A DNA stretch of 64,000 bases from an uncultured SAR86 cluster bacterium (GTDB taxonomy: Bacteria > Pseudomonadota > Gammaproteobacteria > Magnimaribacterales > D2472), in NCBI GenBank assembly GCA_902601475.1, contig CACKNK010000001.1, positions 309,075 through 373,074 on the forward strand, written 5' to 3'. Below, piece by piece: positions 1 through 9,385 of this stretch. A program made the position numbers and the translations under genes. Below the pieces are notes generated by a model. It did not search any database, was not told the DNA's origin, and worked only from the letters and a program-made list of their open reading frames with translations. Each line of letters opens with the position of its first letter. Positions within the stretch are counted from its first letter, which is position 1.

Positions 1-594
1 AATTGAGGAGACTTTTTTTGCAGAATTTAAATGGCAAACAGTATTAGGATCATAATATTTAATGGATTTAGGATCAAAGGGTTCCAGGTAAGAAACGAGT
101 TTTTTACCAATTCTTCCCATGCCAATTAAACCAAACTCAAGTTCATCAATCTCCTTGCCTCTCATTAAATTTTCATTTTCTCTCCATCTTCCAGCTGATA
201 CTTCATTCCATGCAGATCGAAGATTTCTTATTGATGCTAAAACCTTTAAAAAGGTAAATTCAGCGCTAGCAGTAATTTCATTGAGACCATCCATTTGATC
301 AAGAAGACCAAAAACTTTTACAGAGTTATCTTTGCAGTCGTTTAAGTCAATATGATTAGTTCCCGTTGATGGCGTACTAATTACTCTTAAGCAAGAGAAA
401 TTAGATAATATCTTTTTGTTTATAATAAAGTTTTGTCCGGGATTAGGTATCCAAGCGTCATAATCTAACCCTTCAGATGGTAACTCATTCTCCTTCCAAA
501 TTTCTTTGTAAGTTATCTCAAGTTTTGATGAAAGCCCCAATTCTTCTATTATATTTTTAATAAAATCAAACGGGGCTGAAAAAAGTACTTTCAC
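1..594 (-). CDS. D-isomer-specific 2-hydroxyacid dehydrogenase, 5' part (runs off left edge)
   Basis: The frame is open for 198 codons from a GTG at 594 to the window edge and reads VKVLFSAPFDFIKNIIEELG at its N-terminus. It carries GLIGMGRIGKKL, the GxGxxG dinucleotide-binding turn of the D-2-hydroxyacid dehydrogenase family (SerA, LdhA and relatives), preceded by the usual helix with conserved arginine and tryptophan residues (LRSAWNEVSAGRW). These enzymes interconvert 2-oxo acids and D-2-hydroxy acids with NAD(P)H. The catalytic Arg/Glu/His part lies outside the window, so the substrate cannot be named; a phosphoglycerate dehydrogenase-like enzyme or one acting on a sugar acid are both possible. 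It is absent from the ORF track only because it is partial. Confidence 0.8.
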   Translation of the reverse strand, partial: MKVLFSAPFDFIKNIIEELGLSSKLEITYKEIWKENELPSEGLDYDAWIPNPGQNFIINKKILSNFSCLRVISTPSTGTNHIDLNDCKDNSVKVFGLLDQMDGLNEITASAEFTFLKVLASIRNLRSAWNEVSAGRWRENENLMRGKEIDELEFGLIGMGRIGKKLVSYLEPFDPKSIKYYDPNTVCHLNSAKKVSSI

Positions 595-696
595 TATATA
601 AATATTTTTTTGAGATAGTTAGTAATTAAATATATTAATTATCCAAAATTATTAGCAATTATATCTTAAATCAAAGACTTAAATATCAGCACTAAA

Positions 697-1239
697 TTAA
701 CTATCTCTTTTTAGAAATCTTTGAGAGTAGTCTAAGCCAGATTTAATTGATAAAAGCATACTCAAAAAAAGAAAGAATGAAGAAAGAAATTGACCAAGAC
801 TTGAGTTAAAAGAAAATGAAACAAAAAAAGATATTATTGCAATAAACTGAAAAGATGTTTTAACTTTTCCTAAATATGAGACTGAAATAGATTTTTCCAA
901 TTTATTTTTTTCAGAGAATTCTCTAAGTCCTGCAACCCAAAACTCTCGTACTAAAATTATCATTATTACTGTGGCTATAAATAGATCGTCTGTTAACAAA
1001 ATTATAGATAAAAGTGAGCAAGTTAGTAATATCTTATCTGCGATTGGATCAAGAACTTTTCCAATTTCGCTTTCTAATGAAAATTTCCTTGATAAATACC
1101 CATCTAAAAAATCAGTTAGTGCTGCAATTGTAAATAAAATACTAGAGACTAAAAAAGCTTCAAAAAATGTTATAAAAATAAATATAAAAGGTCCAGACAT
1201 AGCCCTTGATATAGTCAGTGACATAATAAATTTTTTCAT
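697..1239 (-). CDS. pgsA: CDP-diacylglycerol--glycerol-3-phosphate 3-phosphatidyltransferase
   Basis: This inner-membrane enzyme makes phosphatidylglycerol phosphate, the first committed step to phosphatidylglycerol and cardiolipin. The CDP-alcohol phosphatidyltransferase signature is seen as DGYLSRKFSLESEIGKVLD plus a final D (DG-x2-[S]R-x8-G-x3-D-x3-D), with Ser where Ala is usual. About four to five hydrophobic membrane segments surround it, and 180 aa matches the family. The ATG overlaps the uvrC stop by 4 nt (ATGA), so it is translationally coupled as the last gene of the long minus-strand run. The uvrC-pgsA pairing is a conserved gammaproteobacterial arrangement. Confidence 0.93.
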   Translation of the reverse strand: MKKFIMSLTISRAMSGPFIFIFITFFEAFLVSSILFTIAALTDFLDGYLSRKFSLESEIGKVLDPIADKILLTCSLLSIILLTDDLFIATVIMIILVREFWVAGLREFSEKNKLEKSISVSYLGKVKTSFQFIAIISFFVSFSFNSSLGQFLSSFFLFLSMLLSIKSGLDYSQRFLKRDS

Positions 1240-3002
1240 AATTCTTTTAGCTTGCTTAATTTGATTATGATTTCCGGGGTTATTCCTCTTATTTTAATCA
1301 ATTCCTCAGTTTCTGCGCTAAGGATAGCATCAATGGTTTTAAATTCTTTAATTAAGTTTCTTTTCGTTATTGGTCCAATCCCATGAACTTTATCTAAAAT
1401 AGAGGTACTTATTTTTTTTCGTTTTGAATTTCTGCTAGCCTTTAAAGAAAATCTATGGGCCTCATCTCTTGCCTTAATAAGTAAATTAAATAATTTAGAG
1501 TTAACATCAATGGACTCTTGACCGTGAATGGAATAAATATTCTCAGTAAGAACTTTTCTTTGAGATCCCTTTTCTATTGCTAATAAAAGAATATTTCTAT
1601 TTTTAATCTTTGATGCAATTGCATTTAATTGGGCTTTCCCACCATCAACTAGCAATATACTTGGATTTTCATCATTTTTTTCCAATCTTTTATTAATTGC
1701 AAACGATAGTGATCCTGGATCATTGCCACCCAATTCTTTGGGTATATTATAGGTACGATAAAGTTTTTTATCTGGGCCATTTATATTAAATCTAATAATT
1801 CCTGCTTTTGGATCACTGCCAGAATGATGGCTGATATCTATGCAATCTAGTGATGGACTAATAGCATTTAGCTTAAATTTTTGAGTCAATTCATTGAAAG
1901 CTAGTTTCATAGGGGGCTCTTTATTTTCTGAATTTATGAGGGTTTGTTTTGAATTTAACTTTGCTAAATCTAAAAAACTTTTACTGCCTTTAGGTGCTTT
2001 TACAAAAATATTTATTTTCTTATCAAATGTCTTTTCAAGTGCTTCTTGAAGAAGTTTTCTTTCTGAAATTTTATTTGCAATAAGTATTTTTTCTGGAATA
2101 TGGCTTTTGTGTAAGTAGCTATGAAAAATTGCACGCCTAAATACACTATCGATTTCTGAGGATGCATCAGAATCAATTAAATAAGTTTTAGTAGACCTTA
2201 CCTTCCCATCTCTTACTGATATTTTAGCCAGGCCAGTCTTATGCTCAAAAGAACCATGCCATATATCGATATCTAGCGGATGAATATTTATAGATGTCTC
2301 ATCTTCAAGCGAAATAATGCTATCAAGTCTTTTTTTGTATCTATCAGCCTCCTCAAACTGAAGTAAATCTGAGTGGCGATGCATTTTTTCTTTTAAGATT
2401 TTTTTTACATGTTTTTTTTCAGTAGTTAAATATCGTTGTGCAGCAGATACGTCTTCAGAGTAATCAGACTTGCTAATCAACTTAACGCATGGAGCGCTAC
2501 ACCGCTTCATTTGATACTCAATGCATGGTCTAGATCTATTACTAAAGGTACTATTTGAGCAATTACGTAGTCTAAAAATTTTTTGTAATTCTTTAATTTG
2601 GTCACGAACTAATCTTGCATTCGTATATGGTCCAAAGAAATTTTCATCGATTGCCTGCTTGCTTCTTTTCAAATGAATGGAAGGGAAATCATGGGAACCT
2701 AAAAAATAAATAAATGGATAGGTTTTATCATCTCTTAAAAGAATATTGAACTTAGGTTTATATTCTTTTATTAGTTGCTGTTCTAATATTAGAGCTTCAG
2801 TCTCTGAATGCGTCGCAAATGTCTCTACTTTAATGGCTTGCTTTTTAATTTGCTCAGTTTTTCTGTCTTTAATTGCCGGGGTGAAATAAGATCTTACTCT
2901 TTTATTGAGATCTTTTGCCTTGCCAATATAAATTATCTTTGAGCTATCAAAAAATTGATATACCCCTGGCTTATTAGGGACATGTGATAGATCTTTGATC
3001 AT
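1236..3002 (-). CDS. uvrC: UvrABC excinuclease subunit C
   Basis: UvrC makes both incisions in nucleotide excision repair. Domains in order: an N-terminal GIY-YIG nuclease (VYQFFDSSKIIYIGKAKDL, about residues 13-40), the Cys-rich region (RPCIEYQMKRCSAPC), a UVR motif that binds UvrB (about residues 195-235), the RNase H-like 5' nuclease domain with CIDISH and LLVDGGKAQLNA, and two C-terminal helix-hairpin-helix motifs (VHGIGPITKRNLI, IRGITPEII). At 588 aa it is full length. It sits 17 bp after pgi and overlaps pgsA. Confidence 0.97.
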   Translation of the reverse strand: MIKDLSHVPNKPGVYQFFDSSKIIYIGKAKDLNKRVRSYFTPAIKDRKTEQIKKQAIKVETFATHSETEALILEQQLIKEYKPKFNILLRDDKTYPFIYFLGSHDFPSIHLKRSKQAIDENFFGPYTNARLVRDQIKELQKIFRLRNCSNSTFSNRSRPCIEYQMKRCSAPCVKLISKSDYSEDVSAAQRYLTTEKKHVKKILKEKMHRHSDLLQFEEADRYKKRLDSIISLEDETSINIHPLDIDIWHGSFEHKTGLAKISVRDGKVRSTKTYLIDSDASSEIDSVFRRAIFHSYLHKSHIPEKILIANKISERKLLQEALEKTFDKKINIFVKAPKGSKSFLDLAKLNSKQTLINSENKEPPMKLAFNELTQKFKLNAISPSLDCIDISHHSGSDPKAGIIRFNINGPDKKLYRTYNIPKELGGNDPGSLSFAINKRLEKNDENPSILLVDGGKAQLNAIASKIKNRNILLLAIEKGSQRKVLTENIYSIHGQESIDVNSKLFNLLIKARDEAHRFSLKASRNSKRKKISTSILDKVHGIGPITKRNLIKEFKTIDAILSAETEELIKIRGITPEIIIKLSKLKEL

Positions 3003-3019
3003 TAAGTAATTATAAAAGG

Positions 3020-4354
3020 CTATTTATTTAATATTTTCTTAGCAACTCTTTTGCCTGCATTCACGCCAAATTGATCAAAAGGATTAATTTGAAGCATGGC
3101 TGCTGTGACAAAAACTCTATATTCCCAAAAAGCTATAAGAGCACCCAATGAAAGAAGATCTAAATTATCTAATGAGAAAAAATTTCCTCCAATATTGCTA
3201 TTGGCCGCATCCATACCATTTTTGAATTTTATCTTTCCTGAAAGTAGCTTGAATTGTCCATCAGCTTGAGAATTTAACAATGCTGAGTGACTGCTTCGGC
3301 TTGCAATGAAATCAGCTGAAGTTTCAGAAGTACCTTGATGCAAGAGTTGGAAATAAGAATGTTGAGCTGTTGGTCCAAACCCACCGTAAATAGTTTGGCC
3401 TGTATACCTGAATATTGACTTAGAATTATATGGCTTACCAAGAGACTCCATTTCAAGTTGCTGGAGATAATTTGTAATAGATCTCAGCTTCCAGTTATAA
3501 GAAAGTATGACTCTGTTTTTTTTATCCAGGAAGTTATGAGACCAAATATCATTAAAAACAATGTTTTTAAGAGCATTCTTTACAATTGATTGTTTCTTAA
3601 CATTATCATCAATGCTAGCTGCTCCTTTAAGAAAATCTCTACATTCATTAGGCAAAAGAACCGGAGAATTCACCTGTGACCAAATTGAATAACGTCCTCC
3701 AACGCTTTCTGGAAAATCTATAATGTTTTGTTTAACAAAACCGAGTTCAATTGCCTTACTCTTGTTTGCAGTAATAGCAAATAGATTCTTCTTAACTAAA
3801 TTTTTTGGTAGCCATGAATAAGATAAAAGCACTTCATCGGTAGAAAATGATTTACTTATAAAAACGTATAAATTCTTTTCTTTGAGCCTTGGCTTTACTA
3901 AACTTAAGAATTCATCTTTATCTGGTCCAGTAATAAAAAATAAATTGCCTTTTGTTTCAGTATACTCGTGTAATAATTTTGGTCCTTCATAAGAACCCCC
4001 TATTCCAAAAACAAAAATATTTTTATAAGAATTTTCTTTTATTTTTTTTAAAAGGAAGTTTGATGCACTTATTGAATCAAAGTCATTATTTTTTTGGGGT
4101 AGATCTCTATAACGATGATGGAGAGCTGCCCTTTTTTCAGTGAAATTAACTTCTTTACCATCAAGTAATGCACTTATTAATGAATCTATTTTTAGCTCTT
4201 GATAAATATTATCCATAATCTGAAATAAATCTTTTGAATAATTCTGATAAGTACTGGAAATTATTAAATAAGGAAGCTTAAAACTCTTATGAAAAAGACC
4301 AGAAGTGGTGAGCTTTTTTAGACTGTTTAATTCCTTTAAATATCTATTTTTCAT
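3020..4354 (-). CDS. pgi: Glucose-6-phosphate isomerase
   Basis: Pgi interconverts glucose-6-phosphate and fructose-6-phosphate in the cytosol. Recognisable family blocks are NFTEKRAALHHRYRD, FGIGGSYEGPKLL, GGRYSIWSQVNSPVLL, QLEMESLGK, FGPTAQHSYFQLLHQG and INPFDQFGVNAGK. The ORF track start at 4420 would extend 76 bp into pyrF. I prefer the ATG at 4354 (MKNRYLKEL), which gives 444 aa and an 11 nt overlap with pyrF, a spacing repeated elsewhere in this window. The protein is about 100 residues shorter than E. coli Pgi (549 aa), close to the compact Bacillus-type length, but all active-site blocks are present. Confidence 0.93.
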   Translation of the reverse strand: MKNRYLKELNSLKKLTTSGLFHKSFKLPYLIISSTYQNYSKDLFQIMDNIYQELKIDSLISALLDGKEVNFTEKRAALHHRYRDLPQKNNDFDSISASNFLLKKIKENSYKNIFVFGIGGSYEGPKLLHEYTETKGNLFFITGPDKDEFLSLVKPRLKEKNLYVFISKSFSTDEVLLSYSWLPKNLVKKNLFAITANKSKAIELGFVKQNIIDFPESVGGRYSIWSQVNSPVLLPNECRDFLKGAASIDDNVKKQSIVKNALKNIVFNDIWSHNFLDKKNRVILSYNWKLRSITNYLQQLEMESLGKPYNSKSIFRYTGQTIYGGFGPTAQHSYFQLLHQGTSETSADFIASRSSHSALLNSQADGQFKLLSGKIKFKNGMDAANSNIGGNFFSLDNLDLLSLGALIAFWEYRVFVTAAMLQINPFDQFGVNAGKRVAKKILNK

Positions 4355-5024
4355 AAATAGATTGATATATTTTATCAAACGCAGACGCTTTATCTTTATT
4401 AGATGTAATTGGTCTTCCAATTACCAAATACGTAGCACCCAAATCAATCGCTTCTTTTGGATTCATTACTCTAGACTGATCATCAGAATTAGAGTCCGAT
4501 AATCTTATGCCTGGTGTAATTTTAATTTTATCTTGAAGAAGATTACCTGCAAGTTTAAGCTCATGAGGAGAACAAACAACCCCATCTATATCTGTTTCAT
4601 TTGCTAAATTAAACATAGAAGAAACTGTTTTTGGAATTTCTTGATTATAAACTTCTTTAGACTCTTCTTCGTTAATGCTTGTCAAAATACTCACACCTAT
4701 ACACTTAGCATTAATACTTTTACTTGAAACTAATGCTGATTTGATCATAGAGCTTCCACCAGAGAGATGAATTGTCAGTAACTTAATTGGGTACCCTTTG
4801 AAAGATTCAATAGATTTGCTAACTGTGTTGGGAATGTCATGAAACTTAATGTCAAAGAATATTTCAAAACCATGATCAGAGACTTCATCAAGTATTTTTC
4901 TGCCGTGATAATTAAAAATTACGCTTCCTACTTTAATAATACATTTTTCTGGATCTAATACTTCAAGCACGTCCTTATAATCAAGCGGGTCATCCAAGGC
5001 AACAATAATATTCTTTTCAGTCAT
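4344..5024 (-). CDS. pyrF: Orotidine 5'-phosphate decarboxylase
   Basis: PyrF decarboxylates OMP to UMP, the last step of pyrimidine synthesis. The catalytic motif FDIKFHDIPNTV (Lys-Asp-x-Lys-type tetrad region) and the C-terminal phosphate-gripper LVIGRPIT are clear. The ORF track starts at 5069, but the family N-terminus [14 protein letters not shown] begins at the ATG at 5024, giving 226 aa and an 8 nt overlap with ihfB. In Pseudomonas-type genomes lapA/lapB lie between ihfB and pyrF; here they are absent and the two genes overlap. Confidence 0.95.
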   Translation of the reverse strand: MTEKNIIVALDDPLDYKDVLEVLDPEKCIIKVGSVIFNYHGRKILDEVSDHGFEIFFDIKFHDIPNTVSKSIESFKGYPIKLLTIHLSGGSSMIKSALVSSKSINAKCIGVSILTSINEEESKEVYNQEIPKTVSSMFNLANETDIDGVVCSPHELKLAGNLLQDKIKITPGIRLSDSNSDDQSRVMNPKEAIDLGATYLVIGRPITSNKDKASAFDKIYQSIYEK

Positions 5025-5298
5025 CGAGCAGGTTCTTTGAAGGTGAGAATAGGATGGTATTGGTTTCACCTAAAAAAGATACATTTTTAGTTTTAGGATT
5101 TATGAACTTTCTTGGCCTAATAGTTTTTTTTACAAAAGTACCAAAATCTCTAAACTCTGCTCTATTTTTTATTGCAATAGAGTAGGCCAATTCTCCACAT
5201 AATTGTTCTAAATAGTCTGAGGTTAACGATGAATTAAGATTTAATGACCTAGATATTTTTTCAGAAAGATCAGATTTATTAAATGTATTATCAGTCAC
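5017..5298 (-). CDS. ihfB: Integration host factor subunit beta (HU/IHF family), divergent
   Basis: This small basic nucleoid protein would bend DNA as a heterodimer with IhfA (18979-19257). It has the family body [18 protein letters not shown] followed by the DNA-arm motif INPKT, which keeps the intercalating proline. The residues before it, usually GR in GRNPKT, are FI here, and the flank is [13 protein letters not shown], so it is a divergent member. Assignment to IhfB rests on position directly after rpsA. The start is GTG at 5298, overlapping the rpsA stop by 8 nt. Confidence 0.85.
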   Translation of the reverse strand: MTDNTFNKSDLSEKISRSLNLNSSLTSDYLEQLCGELAYSIAIKNRAEFRDFGTFVKKTIRPRKFINPKTKNVSFLGETNTILFSPSKNLLDD

Positions 5299-6598
5299 TT
5301 ATTTTAAGAGATATTCTTTCTCGCTCTGCATCAATACCAAATATGATACAGGAAAGCTTATCCCCTTTATTGAAATTCTTTATATCTTCTTCAGGATTTT
5401 CATTATCAGACAGGTCGGAAAGGTGAATTAAGCCATCGATATCGCCCTCAAGACCAACAAATACACCAAAATCAGTGATTGATTTTATTGAGCCCTCTAC
5501 ACTGTCTCCAATGTTGTATTTGTTTTCAAATTCAAACCACGGATTTGGTTTTGTTTGCTTTAGACCTAATGAAATTCTTCTTTTCTCATTATCTAACTCA
5601 AGAATCATAACTCTGATATTCTCCTCAAGAGTTACAACTTTAGATGGATGAATGTTTTTATTCGTCCAATCTAATTCTGATAAATGAATTAGTCCCTCAA
5701 CGCCCTGCTCTAATTCTGCAAAACAACCATAATCAGTTAAATTAGATACTGTTGCTTCATAAATGCCTCCAACAGAATATTTGCCCTCAATGCCTTCCCA
5801 TGGATCATTTTGGATTTGTTTTAAGCCTAAAGAAACTCTTAATTTCTCTTTATCAAAACTTAATACCTTAACCTCAATTTCTTCACCTAAATTCAAGGCT
5901 TCCTTTGGGTTTACAACCCTTGACCATGAAATATCAGTTATATGGAGTAGGCCATCTAGGCCACCTAAATCTATGAAAGCGCCGTAATCAGTTATATTTT
6001 TAACAATGCCTTTAACAATTTGACCTTCTTCAAGATTTTTGAGAAGTTCAACTTTTTCTGCGGAGTTAATTTGTTCAAGGACTGCTTTCCTAGACAATAC
6101 AACATTATTTCTCTTGTAATCGAGCTTAATCACTTTAAATTCTTGAATTGTATTTTCAAGTTCAGGTGCCTCTTTTACAGGTCTAATATCAACCAGAGAA
6201 CCCGGTAAGAATGCTTTAATCACATCAACCTCTACAGAAAAACCGCCTTTAACTCTGTTCAAAACTTTACCAGTAACAAACTCGCCAGTTTCTAGCGCCT
6301 CTTCTAAGTTTTTCCATGCAGAAATTTTTCTAGCTTTCTCTCTGGAGATCCTTGTTTCACCATAACCATCCTCGACTGCCTCAAGTGCTACTTCAATCTC
6401 ATCTCCAACGTTGATATCAACCTTCCCTTCAACATCCTTAAATTCATCAAGAGGGATAACTCCTTCTGACTTGAGACCCACATGAACAGTGACCCATTCC
6501 TTATCTAGATCCAATACAACCCCGGATACAATTGTTCCAGGCTGCATCTCTAATGTATTTAGACTTTCATCTAATAGTGCAGCGAAATTCTCTGACAT
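5291..6598 (-). CDS. rpsA: 30S ribosomal protein S1, five S1 domains
   Basis: S1 binds mRNA leaders and docks them on the 30S subunit. I count five S1 (OB-fold) repeats: about residues 18-88, 104-170, 189-258, 275-345 and 361-433, the last three with the typical [21 protein letters not shown] pattern. The first two are the divergent ribosome-docking repeats. The protein ends at ERISLKISD, the end of repeat 5, so the sixth C-terminal repeat of the usual 557 aa gammaproteobacterial protein is missing. An AAGGAAG Shine-Dalgarno lies 9 nt before the ATG. It follows cmk as is standard. Confidence 0.95.
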   Translation of the reverse strand: MSENFAALLDESLNTLEMQPGTIVSGVVLDLDKEWVTVHVGLKSEGVIPLDEFKDVEGKVDINVGDEIEVALEAVEDGYGETRISREKARKISAWKNLEEALETGEFVTGKVLNRVKGGFSVEVDVIKAFLPGSLVDIRPVKEAPELENTIQEFKVIKLDYKRNNVVLSRKAVLEQINSAEKVELLKNLEEGQIVKGIVKNITDYGAFIDLGGLDGLLHITDISWSRVVNPKEALNLGEEIEVKVLSFDKEKLRVSLGLKQIQNDPWEGIEGKYSVGGIYEATVSNLTDYGCFAELEQGVEGLIHLSELDWTNKNIHPSKVVTLEENIRVMILELDNEKRRISLGLKQTKPNPWFEFENKYNIGDSVEGSIKSITDFGVFVGLEGDIDGLIHLSDLSDNENPEEDIKNFNKGDKLSCIIFGIDAERERISLKISD

Positions 6599-6614
6599 AT
6601 ATTTTTACTTCCTT

Positions 6615-7262
6615 TTAACAGACTAATTCAATAGCCCTAGATAATACCTGATCAGGATCTAAAATAGATGTATCAATAATTGATGCATCTGATGCGGGAA
6701 TTAAAGGTGACAAAGATCTTTCCGTATCAGCTTTATCTCGCGCTTCAATATCCTTAATCAGATCGCGCATATTAACTTCTTGTCCCTTTTTCTGCAACTC
6801 TAGAAACCTTCTTTTTGCTCTAGTTTCAGGGTCTGCTGTTAAAAAAATCTTGTATGCCGCCTCAGGGAACACAACCGTACCCATATCCCTCCCATCCGCG
6901 ATAAGACCATTGTCATTCTTGAAAGATCTCTGGATCGAAATTAAATTTTTTCGTGTCTCTGGCATCATGCTAATTTTAGAGGCAATTTTTGCCATGCTTT
7001 CGCTTCTTAATTGTTTTGTAATTTCATTTCCATCGTGGTTTACAGAGTACTTATTTGATGCATTAACAAAATTTATAGATTCGAAGCTTTTCAATGCTAA
7101 TTCATGATCAAGAGATGATTCATAACAATAAGCATAAGCCCGATAAAGTAATCCACTGTCTAAAAGAGAAAAATTTAAATGATTTGCTAATGAGGAAGAC
7201 AGAACTCCTTTGCCTGATGCGGAAGGCCCGTCAATAGTAATAATTTTCTTATCAAGCTTCAT
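6615..7262 (-). CDS. cmk: Cytidylate kinase
   Basis: Cmk phosphorylates CMP and dCMP to the diphosphates. The P-loop is ITIDGPSASGKGVLSSSLA at the N-terminus. Further family blocks are DGRDMGTVVFPEAAYKIFLTA and the lid region RAKRRFLELQKKG followed by RDKADTERSLSPL. Length (215 aa) is normal. The ATG overlaps the aroA stop by 11 nt, and cmk-rpsA adjacency is conserved across Gammaproteobacteria. Confidence 0.96.
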   Translation of the reverse strand: MKLDKKIITIDGPSASGKGVLSSSLANHLNFSLLDSGLLYRAYAYCYESSLDHELALKSFESINFVNASNKYSVNHDGNEITKQLRSESMAKIASKISMMPETRKNLISIQRSFKNDNGLIADGRDMGTVVFPEAAYKIFLTADPETRAKRRFLELQKKGQEVNMRDLIKDIEARDKADTERSLSPLIPASDASIIDTSILDPDQVLSRAIELVC

Positions 7263-8568
7263 GAATGTTTAATCCTATCCTATTCATAACGTGCATGAAT
7301 GAAGGGAATGAAGTTTCAATGTTAGAACAATCATCAACAGTTATAGCTTCAGTTGATCTCAAAGAGGCGATTAGAAAACTCATTGCAATTCTGTGATCAT
7401 GATATGAATTAATATTAATGTTTTTAACGTTCACGTTATTGCCTCCATCAATAATTATCCCATCATCAAGTTCAACAAAATTAATTTCAAGTCTTTCGAG
7501 TCCTCGCGCAACTGCATTTAATCTATCTGACTCTTTTACACGTAGCTCCTCAGCACCCTCAATTTTAGTTTTGCCAGAGGCAAAAGAGGCAGCGATACAA
7601 AGTATAGGTATTTCATCAATCAGGTTGGCAATAATGCTGCCTCCTATATTTATTCCATGTAACTCTGAGCTTTTAACCCTTATGTCTGCCCTAGGCTCAT
7701 TCATGATGTTTTGTTGATTCGTAAGCTTTATATCAGCACCCATTTCAAGCAATACATCTAACAATCCAGATCGTGTTTTATTGATGCCAACATTTTTAAT
7801 AAGCAAATCTGAATCCTTTGTTATTAAAGCAGAAATAATTAAAAAAGCTGCTGAAGAAAAATCACCAGGTACATCATAATAAGTAACTTCACTATCTAAT
7901 TGTCCTGATAGCTTTATCTTCCTACCATCACCATTATTATCAACTTCAATCTTTGCACCCAAAAACTCAAGCATTCTTTCAGTATGGTCTCTGGTAGCCG
8001 TTGGCTCGATTATCTCTATCTCGGCTCCAGAGCATAGGCCTGCCAAAAGAATTGATGATTTAACCTGTGCGCTCGCAACAGGAAGTTTATAGCTAAAACT
8101 TTTAATAGGAGTTGAATTTATATAATTAATTGGCAGCTTTCCTGCATTACTATTGTATTTAATTCCCATTTGACTGAGTGGATCTAAGACCCTGGCCATA
8201 GGGCGCGCTGATAGTGAATTATCTCCTATATAATCTGCCTTTATATTTAGGCCTCCCAAGAATCCCAGCATTAAACGCAAGCCTGTTCCAGAATTCCCCA
8301 GGTCAAGGGTAGAGTCAGGATCAGTCACTCTTTTTTTTGAGTTTAAGATATTTACAGTATTTAAGTCATGCAGGTATTGATATTTAAACCCCACCATTTC
8401 TAATGCTGACATTGTAGAAATTGGATCTGCTGCGCTTAGAAAATTTTCTACCTTCAAGTCATGATCCAGTAAAGCGCCAAGCATTACAATTCTTTGCGAT
8501 ATCGATTTGTCTCCGGGACATAAAACCTCTCCAGAAACTCTATTGCATGGCTCAGCTATCAATCTCAT
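7252..8568 (-). CDS. aroA: 3-phosphoshikimate 1-carboxyvinyltransferase (EPSP synthase)
   Basis: AroA adds the enolpyruvyl group of PEP to shikimate-3-phosphate. The sequence shows GDKSISQRIVMLGAL, LGNSGTGLRLMLGFLGG (PEP and glyphosate contact loop, Gly kept), a catalytic-region block LRVKESDRLNAVARGLE and DHRIAMSFLIASL. The length is 438 aa. In Pseudomonas-type genomes tyrA and aroA are fused; here they are separate genes 7 bp apart. Confidence 0.96.
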   Translation of the reverse strand: MRLIAEPCNRVSGEVLCPGDKSISQRIVMLGALLDHDLKVENFLSAADPISTMSALEMVGFKYQYLHDLNTVNILNSKKRVTDPDSTLDLGNSGTGLRLMLGFLGGLNIKADYIGDNSLSARPMARVLDPLSQMGIKYNSNAGKLPINYINSTPIKSFSYKLPVASAQVKSSILLAGLCSGAEIEIIEPTATRDHTERMLEFLGAKIEVDNNGDGRKIKLSGQLDSEVTYYDVPGDFSSAAFLIISALITKDSDLLIKNVGINKTRSGLLDVLLEMGADIKLTNQQNIMNEPRADIRVKSSELHGINIGGSIIANLIDEIPILCIAASFASGKTKIEGAEELRVKESDRLNAVARGLERLEINFVELDDGIIIDGGNNVNVKNININSYHDHRIAMSFLIASLRSTEAITVDDCSNIETSFPSFMHVMNRIGLNIHEA

Positions 8569-8575
8569 AAGTGAA

Positions 8576-9385
8576 TTATTGTTTGAATTGATTTAAATAT
8601 TCTTTAAGCGCAAAGCCATCTTTTGATCTTGATAACTCTTTTAACTCAATTAACTTTTCGACCAACTCATCGATATGTTTATTTAGGTGTGCATTAGACT
8701 GAAAAATATCTCCCCACATTTCAGGTGAAGATTGAGACAAGCGAATAAATTCTTTCAGACCCCCTCCAGCATATGTACTTATATCAATATTATTATCATG
8801 TAGAACTTTCATAAGACTGTAGGCAACAAAATGAGGTAGATGACTTGTTAATGAAAATAGTTTGTCATGGTTCTCATAATCCAATTCAACTACATTTGAG
8901 TTTAGAGATTCCCATAGGTTTTGAATTCTATCCAAATGAAATTTAGATGAGCCAACTGAAGAGATAATGGTTGTCTTGCCGACAAAAAGGTTTTCACTTG
9001 AATTCTCAAACCCGCTTAGATGAGATCCAGAAATTGGATGAGAAAGAATAAAATTCTCAGCATCGAAACCTTTTAAATATTTTACAAGCTCGGTTTTTAC
9101 GCTAGTTACATCAGTGACAGAAAACTTTGAACCAAGCAACCATTCATTTTTTTTTAAAATTTCAAGTGTTGTTTTGGGCGGAGTAGCAAAAATAAAAATA
9201 GCATCTTCTAGTTTTTTTACTTCTTCAACTGAATGCATGGCCTCATGGGCATGCTTGTTTCTAATAGCTTTGTTTTTGGAGTCAAGATTTGAATCAATGA
9301 CATATACATTGAAATTGTCCTTAGAAAGACCTTTCGCAATTGAACCGCCAATTAGGCCAATCCCACAAATGACAACATTATTCAT
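8576..9385 (-). CDS. tyrA: Prephenate dehydrogenase
   Basis: TyrA oxidatively decarboxylates prephenate to 4-hydroxyphenylpyruvate on the tyrosine branch. The NAD-binding turn GIGLIGGSIAKGL opens the protein, followed by DVTSVK, the catalytic-His block LSHPISGSHLSGFENS and LTSHLPHFVAYSL, with GGGLKEFIRLSQSSPEMWGD near the C-terminus. It is a bare 269 aa dehydrogenase with no chorismate mutase and no ACT regulatory domain. Its ATG overlaps the hisC stop by 4 nt. Confidence 0.93.
   Translation of the reverse strand: MNNVVICGIGLIGGSIAKGLSKDNFNVYVIDSNLDSKNKAIRNKHAHEAMHSVEEVKKLEDAIFIFATPPKTTLEILKKNEWLLGSKFSVTDVTSVKTELVKYLKGFDAENFILSHPISGSHLSGFENSSENLFVGKTTIISSVGSSKFHLDRIQNLWESLNSNVVELDYENHDKLFSLTSHLPHFVAYSLMKVLHDNNIDISTYAGGGLKEFIRLSQSSPEMWGDIFQSNAHLNKHIDELVEKLIELKELSRSKDGFALKEYLNQFKQ

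Noticed and set aside
971-1264. Plus-strand ORF of 97 aa opposite pgsA
   Set aside because: Shadow of pgsA: no family motifs, and the minus-strand frame carries the full CDP-alcohol phosphatidyltransferase signature. The same reasoning applies to the other antisense or offset ORFs in the track (e.g. 3274-3456, 3952-4143, 4305-4502, 5763-5987, 7418-7717, 13845-14123, 15869-16150, 16304-16600, 26384-26731, 42410-42712, 44404-44604, 45619-45855).
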